A stretch of 64,000 bases of DNA from NCBI RefSeq assembly GCF_050433125.1, contig NZ_JBNPXV010000006.1, forward strand, positions 62,001 to 126,000, written 5' to 3'. This document shows, piece after piece, positions 35,864 to 46,753 of the stretch (positions are counted from its first letter, which is position 1; every line of letters begins with the position of its first letter). A program made the position numbers and the translations under genes. The DNA comes from Roseimarinus sediminis. GTDB taxonomy: Bacteria > Bacteroidota > Bacteroidia > Bacteroidales > Prolixibacteraceae. The notes beneath the pieces were generated by a model. The model searched no databases and was not told the DNA's origin. It was given only the letters and a program-made list of their open reading frames with translations.

Positions 35864-36098
35864 ATTGTAGTATTAAGCATGTTGAAAGCAGGGTATTAAA
35901 GGCTTATCTTTTACTTACAGGAATAATACGAAATTAAACAACAAATCGTATTTCTGAAATGTTAAATTCGCTTATTGGAAAGCTTTTTCATTTAACAAAA
36001 AATAAACTGATGGCTTTCAGCGTTATGACTAAAGCAGGAAAGTACCATCACACAAAGGATAGATAAAGTTACGGCGATGGTAATTTATTGTACAATGT

Positions 36099-36130
36099 TT
36101 TGTACATTGGCGATAAATTTTATACGTTTG
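36099..36130 (+). promoter_or_regulatory. Promoter of the giant surface protein gene
   Basis: TTTG (36099-36102), 20 nt, TACGTTTG (36123-36130): a good Bacteroidota consensus match. It leaves a ~100-nt leader before ATG 36236. Confidence 0.65.
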
Positions 36131-36235
36131 TAGCGTATTGTGAACTATTGTAAACGCACTAAAACACAGAATGAATAAAAAATTATATAATTCAAAATCA
36201 ATCAATCAATTAAGTTCAATTAAAAAACAAGTGCT

Positions 36236-39200
36236 ATGAGAAAATCATTTACACGACTCTTGGGATTAATTGTGCTGTTTAGCACGTTGTCTCTGAGTTT
36301 TGCTCTTGCGCAACCCAAAATTACAGCGCTCGACCCTGTCGATCTCGCTGCTGGGGTTTCGTATGAAAAGGGCGAAAGTTTTAAGATGACTTTTTCTGAG
36401 CCGGTGGTAGTTGCCTCTGGAACAGGAGTAGTCGGACTTTACGATGCTGCCTCTGGTGTGCAGATTGAGGCCATTTCGGTCACCAATCCGCTTCCTTCGA
36501 GTATCAGCATCAGTGGTAATGATGTTAGTGTTAACTTCGCTTTCGATGTAGTCGAACTGAAGCAATACTACGTTACCGTTACACAGGATGCATTTAAATC
36601 GGCCGCAACCGGTATTTACTTTCCTGGTATTACCTATACCGGAACTGTTGCCGTTAATGGTGTGTTAGGTCCCTGGAATTTCACTGTTGGTGACTATACT
36701 CCTCCAACACTGACTAATTTAATTCCTAAGGGTGATGACGAAGCCAAGGCAGGTGACCTTACTCCAACCTTGTCACTTCAGTTTACCGACAATGGTCCTG
36801 CTATGACCAATGGTGCCGGAAGTGTTTACCTTTATGAGGTAATGGAAAACGGCGAAGGTGCTTATGTAGGTACTACTGCAGCTTCAGCGTTTACAGGTGT
36901 TGGTGTTAGTAAGACACTTACCTATACTGTTCCTGCTCCATTGAAGGAATTAACCGAATACTATGTTCGTGTTGATGACAATGCTTTCCAGGATGTATCA
37001 ACCCACAACTTGTATTACGGTGGTATTAATAATAGTACAGAGTGGAAATTCCGTACTGCCGACGTAACTCCTCCTACAGCTGTTGCTGCAGTGGGTGATG
37101 CTACCGACGTATACAAGAATGAAAAAGTAGTTGTTACTTTTAGCGATAACCGTACAGCCAAAGGGTATGCCTTTGCATTGAGCAACGCTGCCGGTAGCGC
37201 ACTGGCCAACAATGCCAATGTCGCTGGTGGTTTCACAGTAACTCCTGCTATTGCATTTACTGCAAAATATGTTGGAGACAACAAAGTGGAAATTTATCCT
37301 CCTGCAACAGGCTGGGTTTCAAACACCAGCTATCAGGTTGACCTGAACGGTGCTTTCTTTGGTGATAATGAAGCCAATACGGCTGTTGCTGCCGCCAATA
37401 TCATCACTTTTAAAGCTGGTGACTTTGATGAAGCTGCCATTGCTGTTAATACTGCAGCAGCTGCTGGTACTACCGTAGCTCCAAACAATACAACTGATCA
37501 GAAGAACACCACCAACATTTATTTGAATGTAAATGCTGTTGATGCGCTTTCAGGTAATCCAGTTGATCTGTACTACTATGTAGTGAAGACAGGTGCTACT
37601 GCTCCTAAAGCTGCTGACGTGGTAGCCGTAAATAAAAAGTTACCTTCATTGGTAACAGGTGGTGTAACCGATCCCAATATTCATGAAGGATGGGTTGCAG
37701 TTGACAAAAACGGTGCTGCACTTGAGAATGCTACAGCCTACGATATTTATTTTGCCACTGTAGATAAGGCGACTACGCCGAATACTTCAACTGATGCAGC
37801 TACTTTAGCTTCTATTGTTACAGTAACCACCAACGATATTCTGGCTCCTGTAGTAGAAAAGGTAGATATGACCAACAAAGGTGGTTCTACCGTAAATATT
37901 AAAGCTGCAGCTGGTACCAATATCGATAAAGCTTCTAACATCGTAATTACTTTTGATGAGAACGTTGCTTTTACCGCCAATAGTGACTTCGAACTGAAGT
38001 GGGCCGATGGTTCTGCAAACGGGGTTACTTTAGCTGCTGGTGTAGATTATGCTGTAGGTGTAGCTGCTAATGTAGTTACCATTACTCCCGCACATGGTTT
38101 TGCTGACTATGCTGCTTCAGCATGGAAAAACAGTGGCGCTTATACTTTAACTATTAAAGACAAAAAAGTAAGCGACCTTGGTAATCCCAATGTGCCTGCA
38201 GGTTCAGCCAACGAAATGGCTCAGCAGGTATATACTTTCACTGTGGAAGACTATACCGGACCTGTTCCAACATTTGCCAGCAACGACTTGCAAACTTTGG
38301 CTAATGTGGCTACCGATGCCAATATCGTAATCGATTTTGGTGAGCCGGTGAAACGTGCTAATGGTGCCGTTGCCGATGCAGCCAACGTTTTCTTCCGCGA
38401 TGCAGCAAGTACTTTAGTACCTGCCACCATTACATGGGATGCAGCCGGCCAGGTGGTAACCATTGATCCAACAAACAGCTTAACAGATAATGCTGCATTG
38501 TACTCGATTGAATTTACTTCTTCATTAGTCGATGCAGCCAACAATACGCTAGGTTGGTACGAAGGTGCAACTGCTGCAATCAGCGCAGGTGTATTAGGTG
38601 TAGAAACTGCCACTACTGGTTTTGTTTACTTCCTTGAGTTCACCACTGCTGATGAAACAGCCCCTGCCGTTTCCTTTGTTAATCCAATCAATGGACAAAC
38701 CGTTACCAAGACTTACAATGGTCTCGACATCAACGTTACTTTTAACGAAGTAGTTTATGATGCAGCTGGTAACGCCATTAATGTGGCTGATGAGAACATC
38801 ATGCGTTCACTCATCAGCGTGAAGAAAGTTTCTGACAATTCAATGATTGAATTCGATGTTACTGCTGGTGCTGCCCAGGCCTTTACCATTGACCTGAGCC
38901 GTTTCATTACTGCCTACGAAGCCAATGAAAGCTATACTGTTAGCCTGAATGGTTTATTCGATGCTGCCGGTAATGCCATCACCAATACTTCGATGACTTA
39001 TACCGTTCAGGAATACGATAGTCCAATCCTGACCAATCATACTCCTACCGGTTTGAATGTTACTGCAGGAACTCCTATTGTTCTGAAATTGACCTACAAT
39101 GAGAACGTGGTTGCGGTTGCTGGTAAAAACATTATTATTACTGCAACTGGTACTGCTCCGTTTACAGAAACAATTGACGTATCAACTGCTGCTGTTACGA

Positions 39201-42200
39201 TAGCCGGAAATGTTGTTACTGTTACTTCTGCCAACAATGTAGCTTCTCTTGATAATTATGTTGTAACCCTTGATGCCGGTGCCTTTACTGACACTAAGGC
39301 TGATCCAAATCCGGCCGATGGTATCTCATCGACCACTTTCTGGACTTTCAAAGGTGCCGACAATGTAGCTCCTGTTATTGCCAGTACAGTTCCTGCTGAT
39401 GGAACAACTGTAGGTATTCCTGCTAACATGACTATTAACTTTACTGAAGCTTCCGGCAAAATTGTGGCTGGTCCTGGTAAAGTTTACGTTCGTGAAGTGG
39501 GTAATACTGGTATCCCGGATTATACTTTCATCGCTCAGGATGTAAATGCTGTAACCATTGCTGGTACTACTGCTACTTTGAATTTCGATCCTTCGAACTT
39601 CAACTATGGTGGTAACTACTGGGTAGAAATTGAAGCCAATGCTTTCAAAGATGAGGCTGGTAATTTCTTCGCCGGCTGGGTTGGCAATACAGGCAACTGG
39701 GATTTCAGCATTGGTGCTGACCCGCTGCCTAACTACGATGTAGTTGCTTCGACTCCTGCCGACGATGCCAACAATGTTGGTTTAACCCAGGCCATTAAAC
39801 TGAAGTTTACTGAACCTGTATGGGTGAACAGTCCGGTTGGAAAATTCCTTACCATTCGTAACGCTGATGCTACAGCGCATACTACTGTTGACTTTGGTGG
39901 TGGTGTTGTAAATTACAGCTGGAATGCTGCACACGACGAGATTACTGTTATTCATAGCAATCCTTTCCTTGCCAACAGCAACTACTATGTAACTGTTACA
40001 ACAGGTACTTTTGAAGATGCTTCTGGTCAGGCAATTGCTGCAATTAATGATCTTGATCTTCCTGGTGACTATAACTTCACCACACAAGATCTTACAGCTC
40101 CTGTTGTAAGTGCTGCCACCGTTGGTGGAATCAATGTATTGACTGCTGCTGCTTCAACCGGTATCAACAAAGACGGAAACATTGAGATTTCCTTCTCAGA
40201 ACCTGTTGTTATTGCAACTCCCAATGCTGCTGTTACTTTGAACGGACTGGGTGGAGCAATTCCTTTTGCTGCAACTTTCAGCGCAAGTACCAATGTACTG
40301 ACTGTCAATCCAACAGCTGCTTTAGCATCAGAAGATCTCGTAACACTTGATATTGTTGGTGGACAAATCGCTGATAAAGCAACTTACGTGGGTGGACCAA
40401 ACTATGTGGCTGCAGGAAATGTGGTTACATTCACTGTACAGGATTACATCCGTCCACAATGGACTGCTGCTCCTGCCGGAGTTTCAGGAAATAACCAGAT
40501 CACAGTAAATACCATTGCAACCAACGAAGCAACTACCATTTACTACCTGATCGTGAAGGACGGTGTAACAGTAACTCAAACTGCTGCGTATATTAAAGCC
40601 AATGCAACTGCTTCTGTTGCTAATACAGCTGTACCATTCGACATCAAGAATTTGGATGGCGATCAGGTTTATGACATTTACTTCATTGCTGAAGATGCTG
40701 CCGGTAACCTGATGGATCATACCAAAGCAAGTGAGAATGTAGAAAGCATTCTGAATATTGCTACCCTTGATAATATCAAACCAGAGATGACTTCGTTCAA
40801 TCCTAAAGGAAGCTGTGTTAAGAACCAGGCTGCCGGAGGAACTGATCTGGTCATTGAATTCAGCGAGAACGTTTCGCTCACTGCTGCCGCAACAGCTGCT
40901 GCTGCAGGTCTGCCAGGCGTAATGGCTGATTATATCTGGGTACGAAATGCCGCTACCGATGTGGCAGTGCCTATTAACAGCATTACTTCGAATGTATATG
41001 TTCCTGCAGCTGGTGCAGTTCCTGCAAAACCTGCAAACATTACCATCAATATTGCTGCCGGTGTATTGGCCGAAAAGGCTAGCTACTATGTAGAAATCGA
41101 TCCGGGTGTGTTCGAAGACAACAACGTAGATGGTAACGCAGCGGCTCCTTTTACAGCCAATGTATGTGATGGATATTTCTGGGGAAAAACTGCCTGGACT
41201 TTCACCACAGCTGATGAAACAGCTCCTGCTGTTGATCTGACTGCTGCCGGTAAAGCCCTGGGTAACTATACTCCTTATGTAGGTGCCGTATTGGATGCCA
41301 ACAACGAAGACCTTATTATGGTATTTGATGAGCCTGTATCAAAAGGTGCCGGTATGATTTACATCTACCGCATGGGTGATGCTGCTGCTCAGGAAATCAT
41401 CAATGTTACTTCAACCGATGTAAGCATTGCTGCCGACGAAAAAACAGTAACCATTGTTACCCGTGCCGACTATTCAGATGGTGTTGAGTACTATGTATTG
41501 ATGCCAACCGCCGGTACTTTCGTTGATAAGTCATGCGATCCTGTTGATTATGCAGGTATTACACTGCAGGCAGGTTCATTTGCTGCTGCTACCAATGCTA
41601 CTGAAATTTGGTGGTTTGTTGGACAAGACGAAATTGCACCAAGTGTAGTAAGCGGATTGCCAACCGGAACCAACGAAAATGTTGCAACAAACGTAACTGT
41701 TGAATTCTCAGAATTGGTGTACAAAACCGGAACTGCCGGTGTTGGTGCTCCTATCGACCTTGCATGGGCTCAAGCCAATGTTGTTATGAAAGATGCTGCC
41801 GGTACTGCTGTTACCTTCAGTGCTCTTACTAACAATACAGTAGCTAAAACAACTCCTTATGCACACAATGTGACTCAGCTTGTACTGACTCCAAGTGCTG
41901 CACTGAAGAGTGAAACTACTTACACAGTAACTGTTACTGGTGCCAAATTTGAAGATGGTGCCGAACAAACCATTGCTACCGACTATGTATGGAGCTTCAC
42001 CACTGGTGACTATGCTGCTCCTTATATCCTGGCATGGTCTCCTGAGAAGAAAGCCCCGATCGTAACCGGTCAGGCCAACAATCAGGTAGTAACACTTACT
42101 TTCGATGAACCTGTAATCCTGAACAACAACGTACAACTGACCGATACCAATGTTGATGCATTGATCTCGTTTGTACGCAATGTAGGTGCTGTACCTGTAA

Positions 42201-45200
42201 CTTTTGATGCTACCATCAATGCTACAAAGGATGTAATTACCATTACTCCTACACAGACACTGGATACCTATTATATTTATGATGTAACCTTACTGGCTGC
42301 AGCCAATCCGCTCAAAGAGCTGGAAGATTACGGTGTGGTAACTGCAAAAGTTCTGAACACCAATCAAACCATGCAGTTCCAGGTAGGTGACTACAAAAAT
42401 CCTGTTTGGGCCAGCTGGACTCCAGCCTCGGGTAGCTTCAACGCTAATACCGTTAATCCAATTGAAATTGGTGTAGCTACTACCGATGTAAATGGTGTAT
42501 TGACTCCTGAGAAAATGGCTGCCGGAACTGGTAATGTAAATATCTACCGTTCGAATGGTACCGTATTTGATGTAGTAGCTGCTGCTGACTGTGACTTCAC
42601 AACTGCCGGTACTATTAAAATACCTCATACCGAGTTTGAACCTTATACTTCTTACTACGTGATGTATGCTACTGGTGTCTTCACCGATGAAGCTGGTAAT
42701 CCGCTTGCCGGAACCACTGCTATCACCGACTGGACATTCAGTACTTCGGATAACCGTCAGCCAGAGGTTGTTGAGTTTATTACTCCTGCTACAGGAACAA
42801 CTGATGCCACTGTTAAGAGTGACCTCGTATTCCGTTTCTCAGAGAATGTTAGTCTGCTCGATGGTACCAAAACCATTGTGATCTATGACAAAACTGACAA
42901 TCCAACGGATGATGGAAACATTGTTGAAGTAATTACTGCTGCTAACGCTGCATTGTCAGGAAGCAATCCGGTTAACGGATTTACTACCGACGTGGTAACC
43001 TTCAACCCTGTTAACGACTTTACAGCTGGTAAATCATACTATGTGAAGTTGATTCCCGGAGCCTTCCAGGATGTGAACACGCTGCCATCAGATGGTATTC
43101 TGAGCTACGACGACTGGTACTTCACCGTTGGTGATGCTGCTGCTCCAAAAGCGATCTCAGCTGTACCAAGTCTGACTACCAAGGAGACTGTGGAACACGG
43201 AACACCTGAATTTGCCCTGACCTTCGATATGAACATCGCGCTTGGAAATGGTAAAATCAAATTGTACCAGTATTTCGAAACTCCAATTAAACCTGAAAAC
43301 ATCAACAGCCTGCTGATCGACGAGATCGATGCTACTGCTGATATGGTTTCAGGAAATACACTGACATTCACCTTTGATGCCAACATCAAAGATGCCATTG
43401 CCGATTACTACATTCTGCTCGAACCAGGAACTGTAACCAGCACCAACGCCAATGCCGTTGCATGGGCCGGATTTACTTCGCCTATCAACTGGACATTTGC
43501 TACTGATGCTGATGTAACTGCTCCTGCATTTGTAGAAGCTACTACCAATATCGCAGAAGATGTAATGCCTGACGCTGTTGTTGCAACCCTCGTGTTGGAA
43601 GACTTCAACGGAATCAGCCCGACATTCAACGGTAACTTCCAACTGATTGAAGTTGGTGGTGACACGGTAGCTATCGACAATAGCCGTATCAACGTTTCAA
43701 GCACTCCTGATGCCAACGGTTTCTACACTGATTCAGATACCATCACCATTACTTTTGTTGATGAGCTGAAAGAAGAAGCTGATTACTACATCCAGGTTGC
43801 TGACGGTGTTGTAACTGATAACTCGAACTCGAAAGTTGCCTTCGCAGGTATTACTGACGACAGCTGGGCATTCAGTGTAAATGACTTTACTGCTCCTGTT
43901 GCTACCTTCACTATGAACGGAAGCACCAATACTGTTGCTGATGAACTGGCAATCGAAATTGAGTACAGCGAAAATGTACAGGTAGGTGCTGCACCTGAAC
44001 TGCGCATTGTTGACGTTGCTACCGATGTAGTTGCTGCTACTGTTACAATTACTGAAGAAAACATTACTGATAATGTTGTTTCTGTTCTTGTTTCAGGTTT
44101 GAGTGACATGAATATCTACTACGTAGCTTACGATTCAAGCTTCGTTAACGACCTTACTTATGGTGCTTACACCGATGTTAGAGCTACTGCTGCTGTTGCT
44201 GACAACACATGGTTCATCACTACCGGTGACAATACAGCTCCTGAGCTCGTTTCATTCGAGCCTTCAAGCATCGTTAATGTTGATTCAACTGTAGTTGAAC
44301 TGACATTCAGCGAGAAAGTAGTAGCTGCCGCTGCCGGTACTGTTACTATTTCGAGCGACGACGAAGCTGCTGACCGCGTAATCGACGTGGCTGACTTTAC
44401 CGTCGAAAACGACAGCACTTATACTGTAGTTGTGAAAGGCCTGGTAAGCGAAGCTACTTATACTGTAGTTGTTAACGAAGGTGCCTTCGAAGATCTGTCG
44501 GCCAACGCCAACGGAAATCTTGAAGTAAGCAACTCATTCGATGTTGCCGACATCATCGCTCCTACTGCTGTATTCTATCCTGCAACTCCTGTTGCTGACT
44601 ACAAAGACGTGGAACTGACTATCGAGTTCAACGATGCTGTTGCTGCTGCTACCGGTAATGTAGTAATTTACGATGCCGCAACGGATGCTGTTGTTGCTAC
44701 CATCGCTGCTGCTGACTTTGCAACAAGCAACGACTCAGTATTCACCTACACCACCAACGACCTTTACTTCGGTACATTCTATGTACTGATCGACGCTGGT
44801 GCCTTTGTAGACGCTACTGCTGCTCCTGTTGCTTCAGACTATGCCGGGGTTACTGAAACTACCACATGGGTAATTGAAGTTGTTGACAGCGTATTCGATC
44901 CTTGCTACACCATTATCAGCCCGGTTGACGGAACTGTTGATGTAGCTACTACTACTGAATTGGTAATTGAATTCTGTGCTGAGCGTATCAAACCAGGAAA
45001 CAATGCCAAGATCACTGTTTCGAGACAATCGAATATGAGCCAGGACTTCATTGACTTCGTGATCACTTCTGATATGATCAGTGCCGACATGATGACCCTG
45101 ACTGTTCCTGTAACAGGTTTGGATGAGAAAACTACCTACTCGGTAACTTTGGCTCCCGGAGCTATTGTGGACGAAGCTGGTAACGCCTTCTCAGGTATCA

Positions 45201-46660
45201 TCGATGCCAACACCTGGAACTTCACTACCATTGATGCTACTGCTCCTGTTGTAACTGTTACTGCCGGAACTGTAAGCAACCTCGACGGTGAAGCAACCAT
45301 GACCCGCGACGAAGCAGGTATTGTATACCTTGTTCACGCTGACGTTCCTGCAACAAAAGCTGCTATTACAGCTGCTATTGCTGACGACAAAGCGGTTGCC
45401 GGTGTTGTTGAAACTGCTGGTGGTTCAGTAGTGGTAAGTGTTGAAGGCCTTGTAGCCGGAAACTACCGCGCTGTTGCCATCGACGAAGCTGGTAACGTAG
45501 GCGAATCAACAGAAGTACTGATTGTTGAAGATTACGTAGCTCCTGCTCCTGTTGTAAGTGTAGATGCTGCAACTGTTAACAATGTTGATGGTGAAGTTGA
45601 AATTACTGTTGACATGGCTGGTGTTGTATACCTTGTTAATGTAAATGTTGCTGCAACTGCCGACGCCATTGCTGCTGCCATTACTTCGGGTAACGCTGTT
45701 GCCGGAGTAGTTGCTACTGCCAACGGTTCTGTAACTGTTAGCGCTGCCGGTCTGGTAGCTGGTGAATACCGCGCCGTTGCTTTCAACGATGCTGGTTTAG
45801 CCGGTGAATCGACCAACAAGGTAACTGTAGAAGATGTAGTGGTTGTATTGAGAACCATTGCTGAAGTACAGGGAACCGGAGATGCTACTCCATTCGCCGA
45901 CCAGGTGGTTACCGTACAAGGTGTTGTTACAGGTATCGACAGAAACGGTAATGGTTTCTTCATGCAGGATGCAATGAGCGCACGCAGTGGTATCTATGTA
46001 TTCGACAAAAATGTAGCCGCTGAGGTAAGTATTGGTACTTCCATCCAGTTAACTGCAACCGCTGTTGAATACTACACGCTTACTCAGTTGAAAAATGTTA
46101 CTGAATACGAATTCGTATCGAAAGTTGCAACGATTACTCCTATGGAGATTTCTGCTGCTGATGTAGCCAACGAAGATTACGAAGGAGTATATGTTAAAGT
46201 TGATTCATTGAAAGCAACCGAAGCTGCTACTTATGGTGAGTGGTTCAGTGTTGCAATGGATGAAACCAGCGTTAAGCTTGATGAGCAACTCTTCGAAATC
46301 GGAGACATGATGTCAGAAGGTCAGCGTTACAACTTTAAAGGTATCGTTAACTATACTTTTGAGGAGTACAAACTGGCACCAACAAGTGCGAGCGATATCG
46401 ATTATGTATTGAGCACAATAGATCTTTCTGTTGCGATCGATATTTATCCGAACCCATTCGATAATTACATCCAGGTAAGCACTTCGAGCGAAGTGGAACT
46501 CACTAAAGCAGTGATCACCAACATCGCCGGACAGCTTGTTAAGGAAGTAATGAATCCTGAAAATAAAATCACTACAAGTGAATTGCGTAGCGGCGTTTAC
46601 TTCATCTCTCTGCACACCGAAGATGGAGTTGCCAAAACTCAAAGGATTATTAAGAGGTAA
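36236..46660 (+). CDS. Giant surface protein: ~25 Ig-like (Big_5/SbsA-like) repeats with T9SS sorting domain (3474 aa)
   Basis: Signal peptide (LLGLIVLFSTLSLSFALAQP) is followed by about 25 segments of ~110-150 residues. Each starts with a D-x-x-x-P linker (DYTPP, DNVAP, DETAP, DFTAP and so on), carries a V-x-F-x-E-P/N-V strand motif and ends near a W-x-F-T strand, as in Ig-like domains of the SbsA/Big_5 type. Residues ~3205-3380 look like an OB-fold domain (QVVTVQGVVTGIDRNGNGFF). The last ~80 residues are a type A T9SS sorting domain (IDIYPNPFDNYIQVS ... GVYFISLHTEDG, ending TQRIIKR). No catalytic domain is visible. Very Ala/Thr/Val/Asp-rich. Probably a filamentous adhesin or surface-layer-like stalk; role inferred. 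Confidence 0.92.
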   Translation: MRKSFTRLLGLIVLFSTLSLSFALAQPKITALDPVDLAAGVSYEKGESFKMTFSEPVVVASGTGVVGLYDAASGVQIEAISVTNPLPSSISISGNDVSVNFAFDVVELKQYYVTVTQDAFKSAATGIYFPGITYTGTVAVNGVLGPWNFTVGDYTPPTLTNLIPKGDDEAKAGDLTPTLSLQFTDNGPAMTNGAGSVYLYEVMENGEGAYVGTTAASAFTGVGVSKTLTYTVPAPLKELTEYYVRVDDNAFQDVSTHNLYYGGINNSTEWKFRTADVTPPTAVAAVGDATDVYKNEKVVVTFSDNRTAKGYAFALSNAAGSALANNANVAGGFTVTPAIAFTAKYVGDNKVEIYPPATGWVSNTSYQVDLNGAFFGDNEANTAVAAANIITFKAGDFDEAAIAVNTAAAAGTTVAPNNTTDQKNTTNIYLNVNAVDALSGNPVDLYYYVVKTGATAPKAADVVAVNKKLPSLVTGGVTDPNIHEGWVAVDKNGAALENATAYDIYFATVDKATTPNTSTDAATLASIVTVTTNDILAPVVEKVDMTNKGGSTVNIKAAAGTNIDKASNIVITFDENVAFTANSDFELKWADGSANGVTLAAGVDYAVGVAANVVTITPAHGFADYAASAWKNSGAYTLTIKDKKVSDLGNPNVPAGSANEMAQQVYTFTVEDYTGPVPTFASNDLQTLANVATDANIVIDFGEPVKRANGAVADAANVFFRDAASTLVPATITWDAAGQVVTIDPTNSLTDNAALYSIEFTSSLVDAANNTLGWYEGATAAISAGVLGVETATTGFVYFLEFTTADETAPAVSFVNPINGQTVTKTYNGLDINVTFNEVVYDAAGNAINVADENIMRSLISVKKVSDNSMIEFDVTAGAAQAFTIDLSRFITAYEANESYTVSLNGLFDAAGNAITNTSMTYTVQEYDSPILTNHTPTGLNVTAGTPIVLKLTYNENVVAVAGKNIIITATGTAPFTETIDVSTAAVTIAGNVVTVTSANNVASLDNYVVTLDAGAFTDTKADPNPADGISSTTFWTFKGADNVAPVIASTVPADGTTVGIPANMTINFTEASGKIVAGPGKVYVREVGNTGIPDYTFIAQDVNAVTIAGTTATLNFDPSNFNYGGNYWVEIEANAFKDEAGNFFAGWVGNTGNWDFSIGADPLPNYDVVASTPADDANNVGLTQAIKLKFTEPVWVNSPVGKFLTIRNADATAHTTVDFGGGVVNYSWNAAHDEITVIHSNPFLANSNYYVTVTTGTFEDASGQAIAAINDLDLPGDYNFTTQDLTAPVVSAATVGGINVLTAAASTGINKDGNIEISFSEPVVIATPNAAVTLNGLGGAIPFAATFSASTNVLTVNPTAALASEDLVTLDIVGGQIADKATYVGGPNYVAAGNVVTFTVQDYIRPQWTAAPAGVSGNNQITVNTIATNEATTIYYLIVKDGVTVTQTAAYIKANATASVANTAVPFDIKNLDGDQVYDIYFIAEDAAGNLMDHTKASENVESILNIATLDNIKPEMTSFNPKGSCVKNQAAGGTDLVIEFSENVSLTAAATAAAAGLPGVMADYIWVRNAATDVAVPINSITSNVYVPAAGAVPAKPANITINIAAGVLAEKASYYVEIDPGVFEDNNVDGNAAAPFTANVCDGYFWGKTAWTFTTADETAPAVDLTAAGKALGNYTPYVGAVLDANNEDLIMVFDEPVSKGAGMIYIYRMGDAAAQEIINVTSTDVSIAADEKTVTIVTRADYSDGVEYYVLMPTAGTFVDKSCDPVDYAGITLQAGSFAAATNATEIWWFVGQDEIAPSVVSGLPTGTNENVATNVTVEFSELVYKTGTAGVGAPIDLAWAQANVVMKDAAGTAVTFSALTNNTVAKTTPYAHNVTQLVLTPSAALKSETTYTVTVTGAKFEDGAEQTIATDYVWSFTTGDYAAPYILAWSPEKKAPIVTGQANNQVVTLTFDEPVILNNNVQLTDTNVDALISFVRNVGAVPVTFDATINATKDVITITPTQTLDTYYIYDVTLLAAANPLKELEDYGVVTAKVLNTNQTMQFQVGDYKNPVWASWTPASGSFNANTVNPIEIGVATTDVNGVLTPEKMAAGTGNVNIYRSNGTVFDVVAAADCDFTTAGTIKIPHTEFEPYTSYYVMYATGVFTDEAGNPLAGTTAITDWTFSTSDNRQPEVVEFITPATGTTDATVKSDLVFRFSENVSLLDGTKTIVIYDKTDNPTDDGNIVEVITAANAALSGSNPVNGFTTDVVTFNPVNDFTAGKSYYVKLIPGAFQDVNTLPSDGILSYDDWYFTVGDAAAPKAISAVPSLTTKETVEHGTPEFALTFDMNIALGNGKIKLYQYFETPIKPENINSLLIDEIDATADMVSGNTLTFTFDANIKDAIADYYILLEPGTVTSTNANAVAWAGFTSPINWTFATDADVTAPAFVEATTNIAEDVMPDAVVATLVLEDFNGISPTFNGNFQLIEVGGDTVAIDNSRINVSSTPDANGFYTDSDTITITFVDELKEEADYYIQVADGVVTDNSNSKVAFAGITDDSWAFSVNDFTAPVATFTMNGSTNTVADELAIEIEYSENVQVGAAPELRIVDVATDVVAATVTITEENITDNVVSVLVSGLSDMNIYYVAYDSSFVNDLTYGAYTDVRATAAVADNTWFITTGDNTAPELVSFEPSSIVNVDSTVVELTFSEKVVAAAAGTVTISSDDEAADRVIDVADFTVENDSTYTVVVKGLVSEATYTVVVNEGAFEDLSANANGNLEVSNSFDVADIIAPTAVFYPATPVADYKDVELTIEFNDAVAAATGNVVIYDAATDAVVATIAAADFATSNDSVFTYTTNDLYFGTFYVLIDAGAFVDATAAPVASDYAGVTETTTWVIEVVDSVFDPCYTIISPVDGTVDVATTTELVIEFCAERIKPGNNAKITVSRQSNMSQDFIDFVITSDMISADMMTLTVPVTGLDEKTTYSVTLAPGAIVDEAGNAFSGIIDANTWNFTTIDATAPVVTVTAGTVSNLDGEATMTRDEAGIVYLVHADVPATKAAITAAIADDKAVAGVVETAGGSVVVSVEGLVAGNYRAVAIDEAGNVGESTEVLIVEDYVAPAPVVSVDAATVNNVDGEVEITVDMAGVVYLVNVNVAATADAIAAAITSGNAVAGVVATANGSVTVSAAGLVAGEYRAVAFNDAGLAGESTNKVTVEDVVVVLRTIAEVQGTGDATPFADQVVTVQGVVTGIDRNGNGFFMQDAMSARSGIYVFDKNVAAEVSIGTSIQLTATAVEYYTLTQLKNVTEYEFVSKVATITPMEISAADVANEDYEGVYVKVDSLKATEAATYGEWFSVAMDETSVKLDEQLFEIGDMMSEGQRYNFKGIVNYTFEEYKLAPTSASDIDYVLSTIDLSVAIDIYPNPFDNYIQVSTSSEVELTKAVITNIAGQLVKEVMNPENKITTSELRSGVYFISLHTEDGVAKTQRIIKR

Positions 46661-46680
46661 TACCGAATTGATTGATTAGA

Positions 46681-46709
46681 AAAGGGAGGCCGGTGGTCTC
46701 CCTTTTTTA
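46681..46709 (+). terminator. Terminator of the giant gene
   Basis: AAAAGGGAG / CTCCCTTTT stem then T-run, ~20 bp after the stop. Confidence 0.85.
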
Positions 46710-46753
46710 TTTTACTATTTTTGCACTAAGTACGACTCTTTAAGTAAACAACT

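Noticed and set aside
36266..46642. Many minus-strand ORFs opposite the giant surface protein
   Set aside because: They are shadows produced by the biased Ala/Thr/Val codon usage of the plus-strand gene; no independent domain pattern.
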